From Hawksworthiomyces lignivorus (Eukaryota > Ascomycota > Sordariomycetes > Ophiostomatales > Ophiostomataceae), in contig NTMA01000041.1 in the NCBI GenBank assembly GCA_002917075.1, positions 1 through 64,000 of the forward strand: a stretch of DNA of 64,000 bases. Reading direction: 5' to 3'. Made by a program: the position numbers and the translations under genes. A model generated the notes under the pieces. The model was given only the letters and a program-made list of their open reading frames with translations, made no database searches and was not told the origin of the DNA. Below are positions 46,295-58,084 of this stretch, in pieces (the stretch's first letter is position 1; each line of letters opens with the position of its first letter).

Positions 46295-46304
46295 TTACCT
46301 GAAG

Positions 46305-46376
46305 CTCCGATACGGGGAATCGAACCCCGAGCTCGACGGTGAGAGCGTCGGATGTTAGCCATTACACCATATCGGA
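46305..46376 (-). tRNA. tRNA-Glu (anticodon CTC)
   Basis: Seventy-two nucleotides with no intron. The acceptor stem TCCGATA/TATCGGA is perfectly paired. The A box TGGTGTAATGGC and B box GGTTCGATTCC are intact. Anticodon stem CGACG/CGTCG surrounds CTCTCAC (anticodon CTC). Discriminator base is G. No T run of four or more separates it from the downstream tRNA-Ala gene. Confidence 0.95.
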
Positions 46377-46868
46377 TTGACTAATTTGGTTGTAGGCAGC
46401 GGCCTACTGGCCAACGTAAGAAGGCAAAGGCATATTTCCCAAAGAGGCCAACAGTCTCTTTACTCTCAGCCTTGTCATCAAACATCTCTCTTTGGGTCTG
46501 CATTCTCGGACCATATTAGAGGTCGCAGTTGATTTAGTCCTAGTGTATACTCTAATTGTAGAATTTTCCTAAGACAAGCCTTGTGTATGAGAGACAGAAG
46601 AGATCTAGATAGTGAATGCATCCTTTACCTCTAAACATTTTCTCACACCTCTTATTTTGGATAGAAGGATGATTTCAAAGACAGCTCTGCAAAAATTGCA
46701 GCCATTTTGCAACACCGGTCAAAGGGTATATTTGTCTACCTCCACCAATACCTAAGAATCCGCATGCAATCTCAGCTTAAAATAACCCTGTAAAACTTGA
46801 GAGATGGCCTTATTGTCGACCTAGAGCCAGTATATTACACCGGGGCTAGATATGGGCACTGCAGCGCA
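46377..46868. other. Upstream flank of the tRNA pair and 3' flank of the TDP1-like gene
   Basis: AT-rich, with no coding or RNA signal recognised. It should hold the polyadenylation region of the minus-strand gene ending at 46869. Confidence 0.5.
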
Positions 46869-49759
46869 TCATGTCTCCATGAAGAACCAAGGCCTGCTAG
46901 TTCCGTATCTCGCGCCTGGCACAGAAAATGGAACGGGGACACTGTCGCGAAAAACGTCTAGCATCGTGCCATCTTCAGCTGCGTCTTCTACTTTGGCGGC
47001 TGCGGAAACCGGGGAAGGGTGCTGTGGATCTCCATGGTCTGTAGAAGCTGGGACAAGAACACCGCACTCCCAATTGCGGCAGGTAATCTTGGGTTTTCCC
47101 GTCGCTTTATCCTTAACCATTCTACCCCTGTATATTCGGACAGATGTCCTTTGATTAGCATAAAATTCCACACAGACGAGGCTTTTGTCAGAGAAAGGCG
47201 ACTATGGAAGTGAGATGGAAACATACCATGCGCTCTCCGACATATTCGCACTGCCAACATAAGCCCAGGCATGTGCGGTGGCAGGCTTCTCGGCATCCGA
47301 GAGGAAAGCCCGTCCTCTCACCAGTAACAATTTCGTATGCATCAGCACGCCTTTTCGGACGTTTTTGGCGTCGCGAAGCACTTCACGAGGAAATGTGGGC
47401 GCGCTCCACCACTTTGACTGGAAGCAGATTGTTCCTCCACCCTAAAAAGTTAATTAGAATGCCTCCATACTAAGATGCTACCAGGCGCAGCAATCAACTC
47501 TCACATTTATTCCAGAGCGACTGTTTGCTACAGTTTGTTCTGTAGGAAAATAGAGCCGGAAAAACTCTCTCGGTGAAGGGCCTGAGCTTGACGACGGTTG
47601 AAACGCTATTTTTCCTTTACCTTTGCGCGGCTTATTTAGCCTTGCTTCAAATTCCTTCGCCCCTGAGTCGCCTGTGGACACAACATATTAGTGTCTGCTG
47701 AAAGGGTTGAAGGGTAAACTAGGCCCAACGCAGACAGACCTTGGCAAGCATAGTACAAGGCGTACAATAAATCGTCGTTTATAGATCCCAAGGATGAACA
47801 CTGTTTCCCGGAGGCGTATTAATGCGGTTGCTCCTTATGTCGAACTTAGTTGCAACGTCGCAAGAGCCGGTGCATAGAACATACCAGATAGTCCACTTGA
47901 ACGGGACTGCTTGATTCCCAACCCATAGCTTTCACAGCTCTACCCAAGCCACAGTAACCTGTGCGCTTCCATGCGTCATCCATGTGTGACCCAGAGCTGA
48001 AGGGGGATTAATACATTGTGGCCTATAAACTCGCCCTCTGACCAGAGAAAATACTCACATTGAGTGTACAAAAGCATAGCGCGCTGTCTCAGAAAAGTCG
48101 AATTTGCGCAGGCCCCGGATCAGCTTCTCAGGCACATCCTGAGCATCTAGAAAGTAGATTAGATCTTCCATAAAGGGTGTGCTTTGTCTTTCTTCCCATT
48201 TATCCTCGGGTAGCCTTGGCAGATCAATAAGGAATACCATCTGAGAAATTACTATGTTAATAGGAGAACGAATCCCAGAATAAAATCGAAGAGTACTTAC
48301 ATTTTCGATATCACCTGTCTCACCCCAGTCGTGAGGGACCAAGTTTCCTGTCGGCACTACGATGCGCAGGTGGGTTGGAAAACTGAGAAGCTGCAGTTTG
48401 GAGTGCATGAAGCCAACGCCAGGCATGGGAGGAAAGCAGAAGCGAATCATGCGCCACGGCATGTTCTGTTGGATTTGTTCTTGCTGCACCAGGAGACCAA
48501 CCGGTCAGTTCTTTGCATTTTTCACAAACGAGGAATACAAAAAACTCATATATTTTGCTAGTTGTAAGTAGGGAGCATTTTGACTCACTTGTTCCTCGTT
48601 CGCGGCATAGGCAATCAACAACACTTTGGTTTTGGTTAGGTCAAGACGCTCGAGCAGCCAATCCTCATCCCACTGGAACGAGCTGAGGATGGCTAGCTCC
48701 AAGTTCTGCTTCTGCAAGATCTCCTCAATTGTAATGTCGTCGCCCCGCCGCGGCTGACCGCGCACCCACGTCTTCTTGACGGCACCCTTAGCAAAACGAA
48801 TACCAAGCTCGGTAGAAGTTGACGCGGATGGCAAAGAATTTGTAGGTCCTCTTACAGCTCCAACAGATGAGACAGCTGCGGAACTGGAGAGCTTGGACGG
48901 GCTGCCGTGCAAGACAGTCAGTGGACGAGATGCAGTTGGAATGTTGGCTGTCTCTCCATCCTTCTTCGTCAAGTCATCTACAGCACTCAACTTTCGCTTT
49001 CTCGCAGGAGGTGCCTTGTATGACGAGGAAGGGGCGCCATCCCGGCTATCAATATCATCATCGTCGTCGTCGTCAATAACAATAATGGGGCTTTCTGCCT
49101 TGCGCTTTGGCTTTTGACGCGAGGGTGGTGGCTGCGGCTGCAGCTTCCGTGATTGCTGCAGGTTCTGGCCCGTCTTTTCCGGATTATTGGATGCCAACTT
49201 TTCTTCTGCTGTGGTCTGTTGCTGGGGGCCTTTCCTCTTGTCTTCTTGTCCCATCAGCGCTTGCTGCTGTCGCTGCTCCAGTTGCTTTTGGCGGCGTGCT
49301 AGACGCTCCGCTTCCATAGCTTTGCGATCAAGGCTCAACAGCGTGATGGAGGAATTGCTCCCCTGCGTCGTGGACGAAGGCTCTATCGCAGCATGGCTGG
49401 CGTGTTCTTGCTTTCTATCTTTTGCTGTTGTCTCCTGAACACTGTCTGATGATGATTTGACTGCCCTATCACCGCCATCCGACTGGCTGCCAAGATCAAC
49501 AATATTTTGATGACTTTTCAAATTAGTCTTTGTTATGACTTCAGGCTCGCTTGCAGTCTCTTTCTCAAGTATTAGCGATTTGGTATCCATCAACTTTCCG
49601 TCAAGATCTCAATGCTAGTTTGTTATTTTCTTTACCTTCGTCGCTGTCAATCACTTCAGCTTCTTTGCTCACTTCGCCCATAGATAACGCTATCGCTTGT
49701 CTCAGGGCCTCATCCTCGTCCTCATCACCATTGATGCCGCGGAGGACAGATTCATCCAT
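46869..49759 (-). CDS. TDP1: Tyrosyl-DNA phosphodiesterase-like protein with N-terminal ubiquitin-interacting motif
   Basis: Nine exons: 49636-49759, 48589-49559, 48301-48483, 48059-48240, 47885-47996, 47740-47800, 47505-47671, 47227-47441 and 46869-47127. They encode 757 aa. Residues 12-29 (DEDEDEALRQAIALSMGE) form a UIM. A disordered Ser/Lys/Gln-rich region with an RRQKQLEQRQQQ helix follows, then the TDP1 fold: ILQKQNLELAILSSFQWDED, HKD half-site 1 FMHSKLQLL ... RIVVPTGNL (H392, K394), half-site 2 VLMHTKLLLVRG (H634, K636) with AYVGSANMSESAW, and CRNWECGVLVP. TDP1 hydrolyses 3'-phosphotyrosyl bonds left by topoisomerase I. Intron 1 uses a weak AAG acceptor preceded by GCTAATAC and is the least certain junction; the others fit phase and family sequence. 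Codon use is less GC-rich than in the block to the left. Confidence 0.9.
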
Positions 49760-51813
49760 TTAGATCGGCTAGTTTGCTAGAAATTAGGGGGGCTCCGGAG
49801 TATTCTAGCGCTCAAGAATATAAAAACCAGATTAGAAAGTTGAAGTATTTCAGGAGGTGTGATACAAAGACGTCGTGAAATTGTTGGTCTGACGAATATT
49901 GATAGTGGAAGTGAGCCGGAAATAGTGTCAAAGAGCTATTATGACAGCAAAGAAACTTCCATGCAACAGCTGGCTTTTCACAGCCAATGCTTTTTACTTG
50001 CCACGACACCTTACTGTCATATCAAAGCACTGATGAAGATCGCCGTGATGCTGTCGATGCAGAATCCTTGATCTAGTTGGCATAGATGAGTCTTATTTGT
50101 TGATTCTGATTGTAGTGCTTCGTACAATTAAGACGTTGCGCAGACCTAAGATGGGCTAGTAAAATATAGGTTCTGAGTTCTGATGAGAGCTTAGTCATCG
50201 TAGCCAGCAGCACCTTGTAGTCACCAATCACCAACGCCATCGAAAAGCAAAGGGAAGACGAAATGTGCGAACAACAGTGTATTAAAAGTTAATACAGGTT
50301 TTGTCAATAAGTAAAACACTATAGGCGATGGTGTTAACGACAGCAGTGAAAGTAATTGTAAGAGCTGTATAAGGAACGGTAATGATTTTGACGATCCAAT
50401 TTCTTAAAAGAAAGATATCGCGTCACAATTGAATTATATTCTTGACGATAACGACAGCTAAAACTTCTTCGGTGAAAGAAGCAGCAAACAGAACGAAAAA
50501 GTCACTCTTTGGTTTTACACATACTAATACGCTATAGACTGGCCGTTCATTGTATTTTTACGCTGTTCACTATAACATAAGGGACTCTCTCTTGAGCCGT
50601 TTCGTGGCTCGTCTTGTTGAGTATTGTGGCTCTTGTGGCATTGGTCTAGAAAGTACAGAGTGCTATCTGCTACCTTGCGGGCGAAAAGCCACACACAAAT
50701 GATATCCTCCTGAGATGGATATATGAGTTTTGCAATTTTTTTTTTTTCTTTTTCTTCTTTTTGTTTGCTTCCTCATCATGCTCCTTTGATCTCAATACCC
50801 CCCCTTCTCGCTCCAACCACTCTCCTGTATGATGCAGCTCTTTATCACCCCTTTCCTAAGCAGAAAAGACATGAACTGTATGGAGATTCGTAGAGGGCAT
50901 TTCCGTGTGATTTTCAAATACGCAGCCATAGGAGAGGTGGACAGACGACCATACCATTTCCACTTTCGCTCTCCTGAAACTTCCGAGTTCTTCGGGTATG
51001 TCCATCCATCAAACCATAAATGTGGTCAGCAAGTATTCAAGCATTGCGTCGTCCACTTTCCCTCTGTGAGAACCTCAAAAGTTCCGGGTATCCAGTCGAA
51101 ACGAAAAGTTGACGCCTGAAATCCTCCAAGAGACTACCGGATCCGAAATGCCAGAAACGAAGAGAAAGACCTGCCCCATGCCTAAGTCTTTTGCCTCCTA
51201 TTCTTCGTCTTTCTCGCTTCATTGCTGTCTCTCCCAGCCATTTCCCAATATTATGCCGTTCCCAGCCCCCATAACCAAACCGTATCCTGCCTGCGTGCTT
51301 GAGAAAACGAATCTAAATGATGTCGTCCACAATACGCCACGTTACAGACAATGTAATAGTTCCGGAGAGAAACAGAAACAGAAAAAAAAAAGAGACAAAA
51401 GACAAAGGGAAAAATAAAATAAAAGAAAGCAGCCAATAAAACAGGCGAAACGAAAACATCGAAGAGAAACGAATTATGCAGTAAAAAAAAAGATATAAAA
51501 ACAAATGGCATCCACAGGACGCCGGAGAAACGAGGATAAATGAACAAAATAAAAAACGCCGTTCGCAATGGGATACTCGAAATCGTCGAATGAATCTCTC
51601 CTCACCCCGTCTGAATGCAAGAAACAGAAAAGGAAAGAAAAGCATATCCGTTATGACATAGCCTTGGTATCAACGCAAAATAACTGTGACACCAGGTATG
51701 CGCGGTGGCATAGCATGCATCTATATAAAACCCAACATCGTATCTCAATAAGAGCAAAAACAAGCGAGCATAAAATGACTTGTTCTAAGTGAGGTATTCC
51801 AAAGCAGACAGCT
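49760..51813. other. TDP1-like promoter and 3' flank of the PNRC-motif gene
   Basis: Two kilobases, markedly AT-rich between 50100 and 50560, then T-rich and A-rich tracts. Frames such as 50829-51119 show no family features. No tRNA, 5S or other RNA gene was recognised. Confidence 0.5.
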
Positions 51814-53268
51814 TTACAGCTGGCGAGGAACAGATGATGGCTTTGGATCAGCGTTAAAAGGCGAGTCTAGCTTAAGGATCTGGCGCAGGCTGTTTTCCAT
51901 AGCGGAAATGTTTGGTGTACCGTTGTTCCTGGGGGTGCTGTTGCCGGCCACATTGTTTGGGGTGTGATTCGCACGACCTGAGTAAGTCGACGACGTAGGG
52001 GGAGTGGAATATATGCTCTGGAAGGGCGAAGCACCAGACCCAGTCGACCCATTCGGCCAGGGAGCCGCATTGGAGACGGGAGGGCGTGTGGGCGTCGCGG
52101 GGCCGGAAGCTCTCGGAGTAGCCGAGGCCGGCGACGCTGAGGCACCTGTTTTTGAGAAGAGGAATCGCTTCAAGGCTTCGCTGCGGTCGTCGACGCTCGC
52201 GGCGGCGGGCTGGCGCTGGCCCGAGGCAAGGGGCGCCGGCTCGGCGCTAGAAGCCAAGTCTCGGAACCCTGCCTGACTGGAAGCGGCAGAAGCAGCTGAT
52301 CCTCTGCTCTCGTTTGGACGGACGGCACGTATGCGCTCCTGGAAAGGAGTGGCAAAGGCTGGGCCAATCGGCTTGCCAGGGGTGCCATCGAGCTCAGCAG
52401 CCGAGATACCGGAAGATGAGGTCCGTAGCGCAGGTGCAGGTCGGCGCATGGACTGTTGCTGCTGCTGCTGCTGGGAAACATCTCTGGGGAACGTATTGCT
52501 GTTGGCACTATCCAAAACGGCATGTGCTCGGGTCGGCGGAGAAAACGCTGCCACAGGGGCAGCAAATATATTGGCGGAGCTAGCTCTCCGGTTTCTCTCT
52601 TTCTCGGCACGGTCAGCTCGGAAGAAAATGTCCAGAGGCGATTCGTCTCTCGGGGGCGGATTCGCTAGTCCCGCAGCAAAGCGGGGAGCATGGCCAGCAG
52701 CTGTCTGGTGTGCGCCTGTGGTCGTGGCGGAGGGCAGCTCAGAGTCCGATGCGGGTGGCGACTGCTGGAGGGCAGGGCCGGTCGCTAGCTTTCCGTGAGG
52801 CGTATCAGGTGAGGTTGTTTTGGTAAAGAAGCTCGGCAGAGGCAGGGAAGACGGTGCTGGCGAGGCGTGGAAGGTGGCCCCGGCAAATGCAGGAGCGGAA
52901 GTGTTTGTCAGCTTCGGCCCTGCAGTCTGCGGCGGGGTTCGCCGACCGGGCTTTGCCGGTGCAGGAGACGTGGATATATTCTTCGGGTGGTTCTTGTTGC
53001 CGCTGCGCTTGCTGGACTTCCCGGATGCGGGAATCGAGGACGGCGCAGGGCTCTTAGGCGCCGCGCCTCCTTTCTGTGCTTTGTGCGGGGTACTTGGCCC
53101 TTGATTGTGATTCCGAGGAGCAATGAAGTCCGGCCGGAAGTTCAAGTTAGCACCAGCGGCGTCGTTCTCCGAGGCATAGTTCTTGCGGGCGGCAGAGCGG
53201 GCGGCATTCTGGCCAGGCCGGCGCCGGCCTGGCGTCTGCTTTACATGGTTGTTGCCAGGTTCCGTCAT
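51814..53268 (-). CDS. PNRC-motif disordered protein, candidate decapping-activator-like factor
   Basis: Single exon, 484 aa, start CCAATGACG at 53268. Low complexity throughout (Pro/Ser/Ala/Asn). At about 128-148 sits FAGATFHASPAPSSLPLPSF, the form of the PNRC short motif seen in fungal proteins. PNRC2 in animals and Edc1/Edc2 in yeast use related Pro-rich motifs to bind the Dcp1 EVH1 domain. At about 210-224 there is SPLDIFFRADRAEKER, a second block shared by fungal members. A conserved-looking C-terminus, MENSLRQILKLDSPFN, follows. A short polyQ run lies at about residue 270. Role in mRNA decapping is inferred only from the motif. It is divergent from RBX1 with a 1.65-kb shared promoter. 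Confidence 0.75.
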   Translation of the reverse strand: MTEPGNNHVKQTPGRRRPGQNAARSAARKNYASENDAAGANLNFRPDFIAPRNHNQGPSTPHKAQKGGAAPKSPAPSSIPASGKSSKRSGNKNHPKNISTSPAPAKPGRRTPPQTAGPKLTNTSAPAFAGATFHASPAPSSLPLPSFFTKTTSPDTPHGKLATGPALQQSPPASDSELPSATTTGAHQTAAGHAPRFAAGLANPPPRDESPLDIFFRADRAEKERNRRASSANIFAAPVAAFSPPTRAHAVLDSANSNTFPRDVSQQQQQQQSMRRPAPALRTSSSGISAAELDGTPGKPIGPAFATPFQERIRAVRPNESRGSAASAASSQAGFRDLASSAEPAPLASGQRQPAAASVDDRSEALKRFLFSKTGASASPASATPRASGPATPTRPPVSNAAPWPNGSTGSGASPFQSIYSTPPTSSTYSGRANHTPNNVAGNSTPRNNGTPNISAMENSLRQILKLDSPFNADPKPSSVPRQL

Positions 53269-54925
53269 TGGGCGGTAGAGGGCAAGAAGGGCGTTCGCGT
53301 CTTGTAGTATAAGGTGACAGAAGTATTTCTATTGGCGTCGATGACAGCGGCAGTGGCAACCTCTGGGCTGCTATGATGTTGTGATTGGAAGACGGGCGAC
53401 CGCAGCGTAGCATAGAAGCAGGGCGAGCGGTCGCGGGAGAGGCAGGGCTTATGCCGAGGGAGAAAGGAAAGCCCGTCGATGCAGGTACGGGACGGGACTG
53501 CGTTGAGCAGCAAGTCTAATAACTAGCTGGGAGTGTGAAGGGGCAACGTAGTCGGTATTGACGTAGCTGTCGGCACCAAGCTATGGGAGGTTCGAATGGG
53601 CAATCTTAGTGTACTGGAAACTTGTGTGGATGCGAGATCGAGAGTGGGCTTTGTGCACATATTGCGATTGGAGAAAATGATGTTGGACAGGATGAGAGTC
53701 CTTGCGGTATTGGCAAGGGGGGGGGGGGGTAGATAAGGAAAAGAAAACAGAGCCTGTGATTGGGGTTAGTGCGGAAGTGAAGAAGAGGCTGGCTGTTGCT
53801 GGCGTGAAGTCTGGAGAGTGATAATGTGGTGATGGAAGAGAACGAAACGATCAAAGAGAGAAGAACGGGAAGAGGCAGTAGATTCACCCACATTCGCAGG
53901 GCGGCACAAAAGCTTGGGGCGGGGCGGCGGAATTTGGTTGTTGCCGTGAGTGACTGTGCAGCGGGCGAGTGGCTGGCTGGCAGCGTGCTTTGGCAGACAG
54001 GCTGGATGGAGGGGGGGAAGGGCGTGGTTGGCATCTGCGTTGGCTGAGTCACCCTCTGATTGGAGGCGAGAGGCGCCTGGCAGACGCCTGACGGCGGGTC
54101 TAGGCAAACTAGGCGGAGCCTTTGCGAGCCGTGGAGGATGCACTGTGTCTTGTAGGAGGACGTGTGGGTAATACTCTGTACTCCGTACATAGAGCTGACT
54201 AGGCTACGGAATTATACGTGTGGGCGCGCTGTGAAGAGGCGGAAACCTTGATGGGCGCCTGAAATGGGCGCCTGAAATAGGCCTGTAGCCTTTGGAGAGC
54301 TCTCATTTGCCAGTGCCTGCCGCTGACCGCACAACCCGCCACAGTGAATGGCGGGGCTATCAGTTTGGTAATCCGCTTTCCTTTCTGACTATCCAGCGGC
54401 CAGTTCGGTGATGCAATGCCAATAGCGACTATCTACACACGACACAAAGCACACCGACAAACAGACCAACACAAGGCGACTACGCGAGGCTTGGTCGCTT
54501 GTATACCGCTATTTGAAAGCGGTATTGCAGAATAGATACCAACAGTATCCGGTACGTGGTAAGGAGCGAGACCGTAAGTTTTGGTTTTATGAAGTGGCAA
54601 ACAGGGTTGAGAATCTCAGTGCTGCAGCTAGCCTCAGTCTTGGATGGCATTCTTTTCCTTTTTTTCACAGTATCTGAAGCGAGCAGATTCTGTGCTGCTT
54701 GGTGCTGCTGTTGAGCTCATCTCTCCAGGTCTTTGTTCTTGACGTGTCTGCGAGCGCTGTTTGGACAAGGCTGACCGATTCTCTCCACCAGTCACAGAAC
54801 TGGGCTGCTTTTTACGTTGAGCAGCTGGATTTCCTCAAGGCGACGACTCGGATCAATACAGCAAAACACAGCTCTTCATTTATCCGTTTCGAATACCACT
54901 CGAGCAGTTTTCCAAATCTCACATC
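53269..54925. other. Divergent promoter region of the PNRC-motif gene and RBX1
   Basis: It contains a G13 run on the plus strand (53717-53729), a GTAC-heptad cluster at 54171-54188 and a tandem duplication GATGGGCGCCTGAAAT/GGGCGCCTGAAAT near 54250-54280. No coding or RNA gene was recognised. Confidence 0.5.
54171..54188. repeat. GTAC-NNN heptad element, clustered copy
   Basis: ATAC-TCT-GTAC-TCC-GTAC, three blocks at seven-base spacing, just right of the PNRC-motif gene promoter region. Confidence 0.65.
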
Positions 54926-55512
<587 letters not shown>

Positions 55513-55944
55513 ACGGTCGAAGCGTGGGCGATGTACGAACTGCAAGGGAAGATCGAGGACCAAAAGCAAGGCCGAAGATGGCATCTTGTTTCAATATTAA
55601 GAACAACGAGACTGGCAGCGTTGCTGTGAGGAGCACTATACGCACATGGCAAACACGAAAGCAAATAGACGTTTACCTGGGCAGCAGCACAAGATGTGCA
55701 GGATGGTCTTCAGATGTGTATATTCCTGCTGGAGCCAAGAGAGGTTTGGCATCTACAAAGGATGTTATATTTCATATCAGTGCAAATATACAGATTCCCT
55801 TTTTTGAAAGATTCCCTCACAATTCATGCTAGAGACCACTTGGTCACTGTGTCTCAAGATAGTCTCCATAGTTCTAGTTTTCTTCCTCGCTAGAACCAAA
55901 AAACAGCCCGTTGCTATTCCTCCTGTCCCTTCTTCCACCAAAGC
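55513..55944. other. Convergent 3' flanks of RBX1 and SPC1
   Basis: About 430 bases between stop codons of tail-to-tail genes. Overlapping transcript ends are likely. No other feature was seen. Confidence 0.6.
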
Positions 55945-56461
55945 TCAGCGAATAGCTTTCTCATCGACAACTATTGTCTGCGGTATACTAATGTTGTTGG
56001 TGCCTCCTCCGACAGGAAGCCATTTGACTGGATGCTTGTTGAAGAATGGCCACGGCGGGATGATCGCTAGGAAGGTCAGGGCTGTGCCGCCGAGGGCAAT
56101 GTAGGCGGATAGCTTGATGTCCTGAAGGATGTAGCCGGCGACAAAGGAGATGAGCTGCGATGAGGGATTCGCGTTAGACTGAACAATACAGGCTAGGCTG
56201 TAAGGGAGAGGGAAAGGAAAGGCGCATACCCCGACGGCGCTGAGGAGAATAGTTGCAAGCCAGTCACAGAGTCTCTGGCCCTCGAAGTCCTGTTTGCACA
56301 AAAGCCGAAAGAGATTACTATGTCAGCCTTTTTAGATTCATCACGAGACTCTTCGACAAGCTGCATATGCCGATGCCGGTCCCGTCGTCGGTCTGCCCGT
56401 TTAAACTCACGATCTGGCCTTCGGCGATTTCCCGGACTTGGTCAAGTAGCTGGTCCGCCAT
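55945..56461 (-). CDS. SPC1: Signal peptidase complex subunit 1
   Basis: Three exons, 56411-56461, 56230-56289 and 55945-56154, encoding 106 aa; all introns are phase 0. The sequence MADQLLDQVREIAEGQI then DFEGQRLCDWLATILLSAVG and LISFVAGYILQDIKLSAYIA shows the cytosolic N-terminal helix, the invariant DFEGQ motif and two transmembrane helices joined by a short loop. The second helix ends at the conserved IIPPWPFFNKHPVKWLP. SPC1/SPCS1 is a non-catalytic subunit that shapes substrate choice of the ER signal peptidase. Exons are 51, 60 and 210 nt. Donors are GTGAGT and GTATGC. Confidence 0.95.
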
Positions 56462-58084
56462 GTTTAGAGGTTAGGCGATGAAAGACTGTGAAGACCTTTT
56501 GCTTTTCTTCTGGTCCTATCACCCCGGAAAAAAAGAAAGGAACACGCGATAGCAGCAGTCGAAGTTTACGGCCTAGCTTCGCCAGAGTGTCTCAAACAAA
56601 TTGGATAGCTTCGGAGACCCGCGTTGGTGTGCTGCGCAGGTTGCGGATTTGTGGCCAAGTGACGCCTACAGTACACAGTACGGAGTACAGGTAATGGTGT
56701 CTCGACAGCGTGGCTTGTTGTATGTATCCACATGTCACTTCATATATAAATAGATACACTAGACACATAGAAATACAACCGAAACTGCCCCACACAAATT
56801 TGAGCCAACCCCTGGTATCTCGTACTTTTTGCGGCTGATGCCAAGACCGGGAGCAGAGGAAAGGCAAAAGTCAATCGGTGCCAAACTGACACCTGGGATC
56901 CTTCCCGACAACGACTCCTCTGATTGGGACAATACCAGAGGCTTGGATTTCCATCCATATAAGAGAGAGAAGATATGAGGGTCTTGCGCGTCCTTTCTTA
57001 TGATGCGCGATTCTTTTATGAGGGGGGAGCCCGTCCGTGAAGCTGCACAAATCTGCCGCTTTCTTATCGCGAATGGAAGTAGAAAAAGAATAAAGGGAGG
57101 AACCAAAGGAACGAAACGAGGAGGAATTCCTGGCAAGGAGGGCATGTCACTGCACATTCCTTTCTTTTCCAATCCTCTCCCGTTCAAGACTATGGTCAGA
57201 CCAGCGCGGAAACGAACCAAGTTCACGAATAGAATGCCGCTCCTCTGCCACACGCCCTGGGCTTCCCACCACCGGCTCTGGCGAAATGCCGGTCTTTTTT
57301 TGGCGCTGAGCTGTGGCTTACTGGTCGCCGTCGGTAGTTGGCGGCGTCAGCGAAAGACAGGTAGGGCTAGGGCGTCGCAGCACTACGGGCGAGACAAAGC
57401 AAGGCGACTATGAGCCTAGGCCTATGCGGCACCCGAAAGGAGGAAATTCCAGGAATGGCATATACGGAAGGCGCAATTGGCTTGCAAACTTGCTATCTAC
57501 TATTTCACGTACAATAATGCATGTGTGACGAAGAGAAAGGATATAATGCGGAAAGAGCGACAAACTAGAAAATCATGGTGGAGGATGAGGGCATAGCCAA
57601 TGGTAGACAACACTATGAGTACGTAGAAAATATTACGAACTGGTGACGAACCAGTTACGAGCTGAAGCGACAGCCCAGAGCCCGCTTTCGGCCGTGCCAC
57701 TTACCAGGGAGGAAAGCGAGGGAAAAGAGAAAGAGCGGTCCAGACGAACTACGGGCGGGGCCTCCTACCAAATACAGCGCATCAATTGCGTATTACTCGC
57801 AGGCGCAAACTTCTTTCGCCCCGATTTCTTGGCCACCCGCCGGCCCCCTTCACAAGTAAATTTTTTTCTCGTCCTAAGAAAAGAAAACAAAGCGAATGAC
57901 CTGCACTAAGCATTTTCACCTCGTCTCAATTTTTCTCTCCTCTATTTTTAATCTACTACATATCATATTCTTTTTTCTTTCAACTGAGATACATAGTCTT
58001 CAATCTTCTTTGCTTTTCTTTCCTTCCACGTCGATTTTTTCATAATTTGACTTCGTGTCTCGCCGGCTTCGCCAAAACTATCAC
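56462..58084. other. SPC1 promoter and upstream flank of the small gene at 58085
   Basis: It contains a GTAC-heptad cluster (56671-56688), a 7-bp inverted repeat AACTGGT-GACGA-ACCAGTT near 57637-57655 and a CT-rich tract from about 57860 resembling the leaders of other genes. The 137-codon frame at 57000-57413 has no family features. Confidence 0.5.
56671..56688. repeat. GTAC-NNN heptad element, clustered copy (inverted orientation)
   Basis: GTAC-ACA-GTAC-GGA-GTAC, three exact GTAC blocks with a seven-base period, upstream of SPC1. Confidence 0.7.

Noticed and set aside
53717..53729. G13 run as a G-quadruplex regulatory element
   Set aside because: A single homopolymer G run without spaced G tracts; an alignment or sequencing artefact or simple microsatellite is equally likely.
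57000..57413. A 137-codon plus-strand frame upstream of the CorA-type gene
   Set aside because: Basic random-looking translation with no leader, neighbour or family support.
57637..57655. Inverted repeat AACTGGT-GACGA-ACCAGTT as a possible RNA hairpin or attachment site
   Set aside because: A 7-bp arm is too short to stand out, and nothing around it (T run, tRNA features, second copy) gives it a role.
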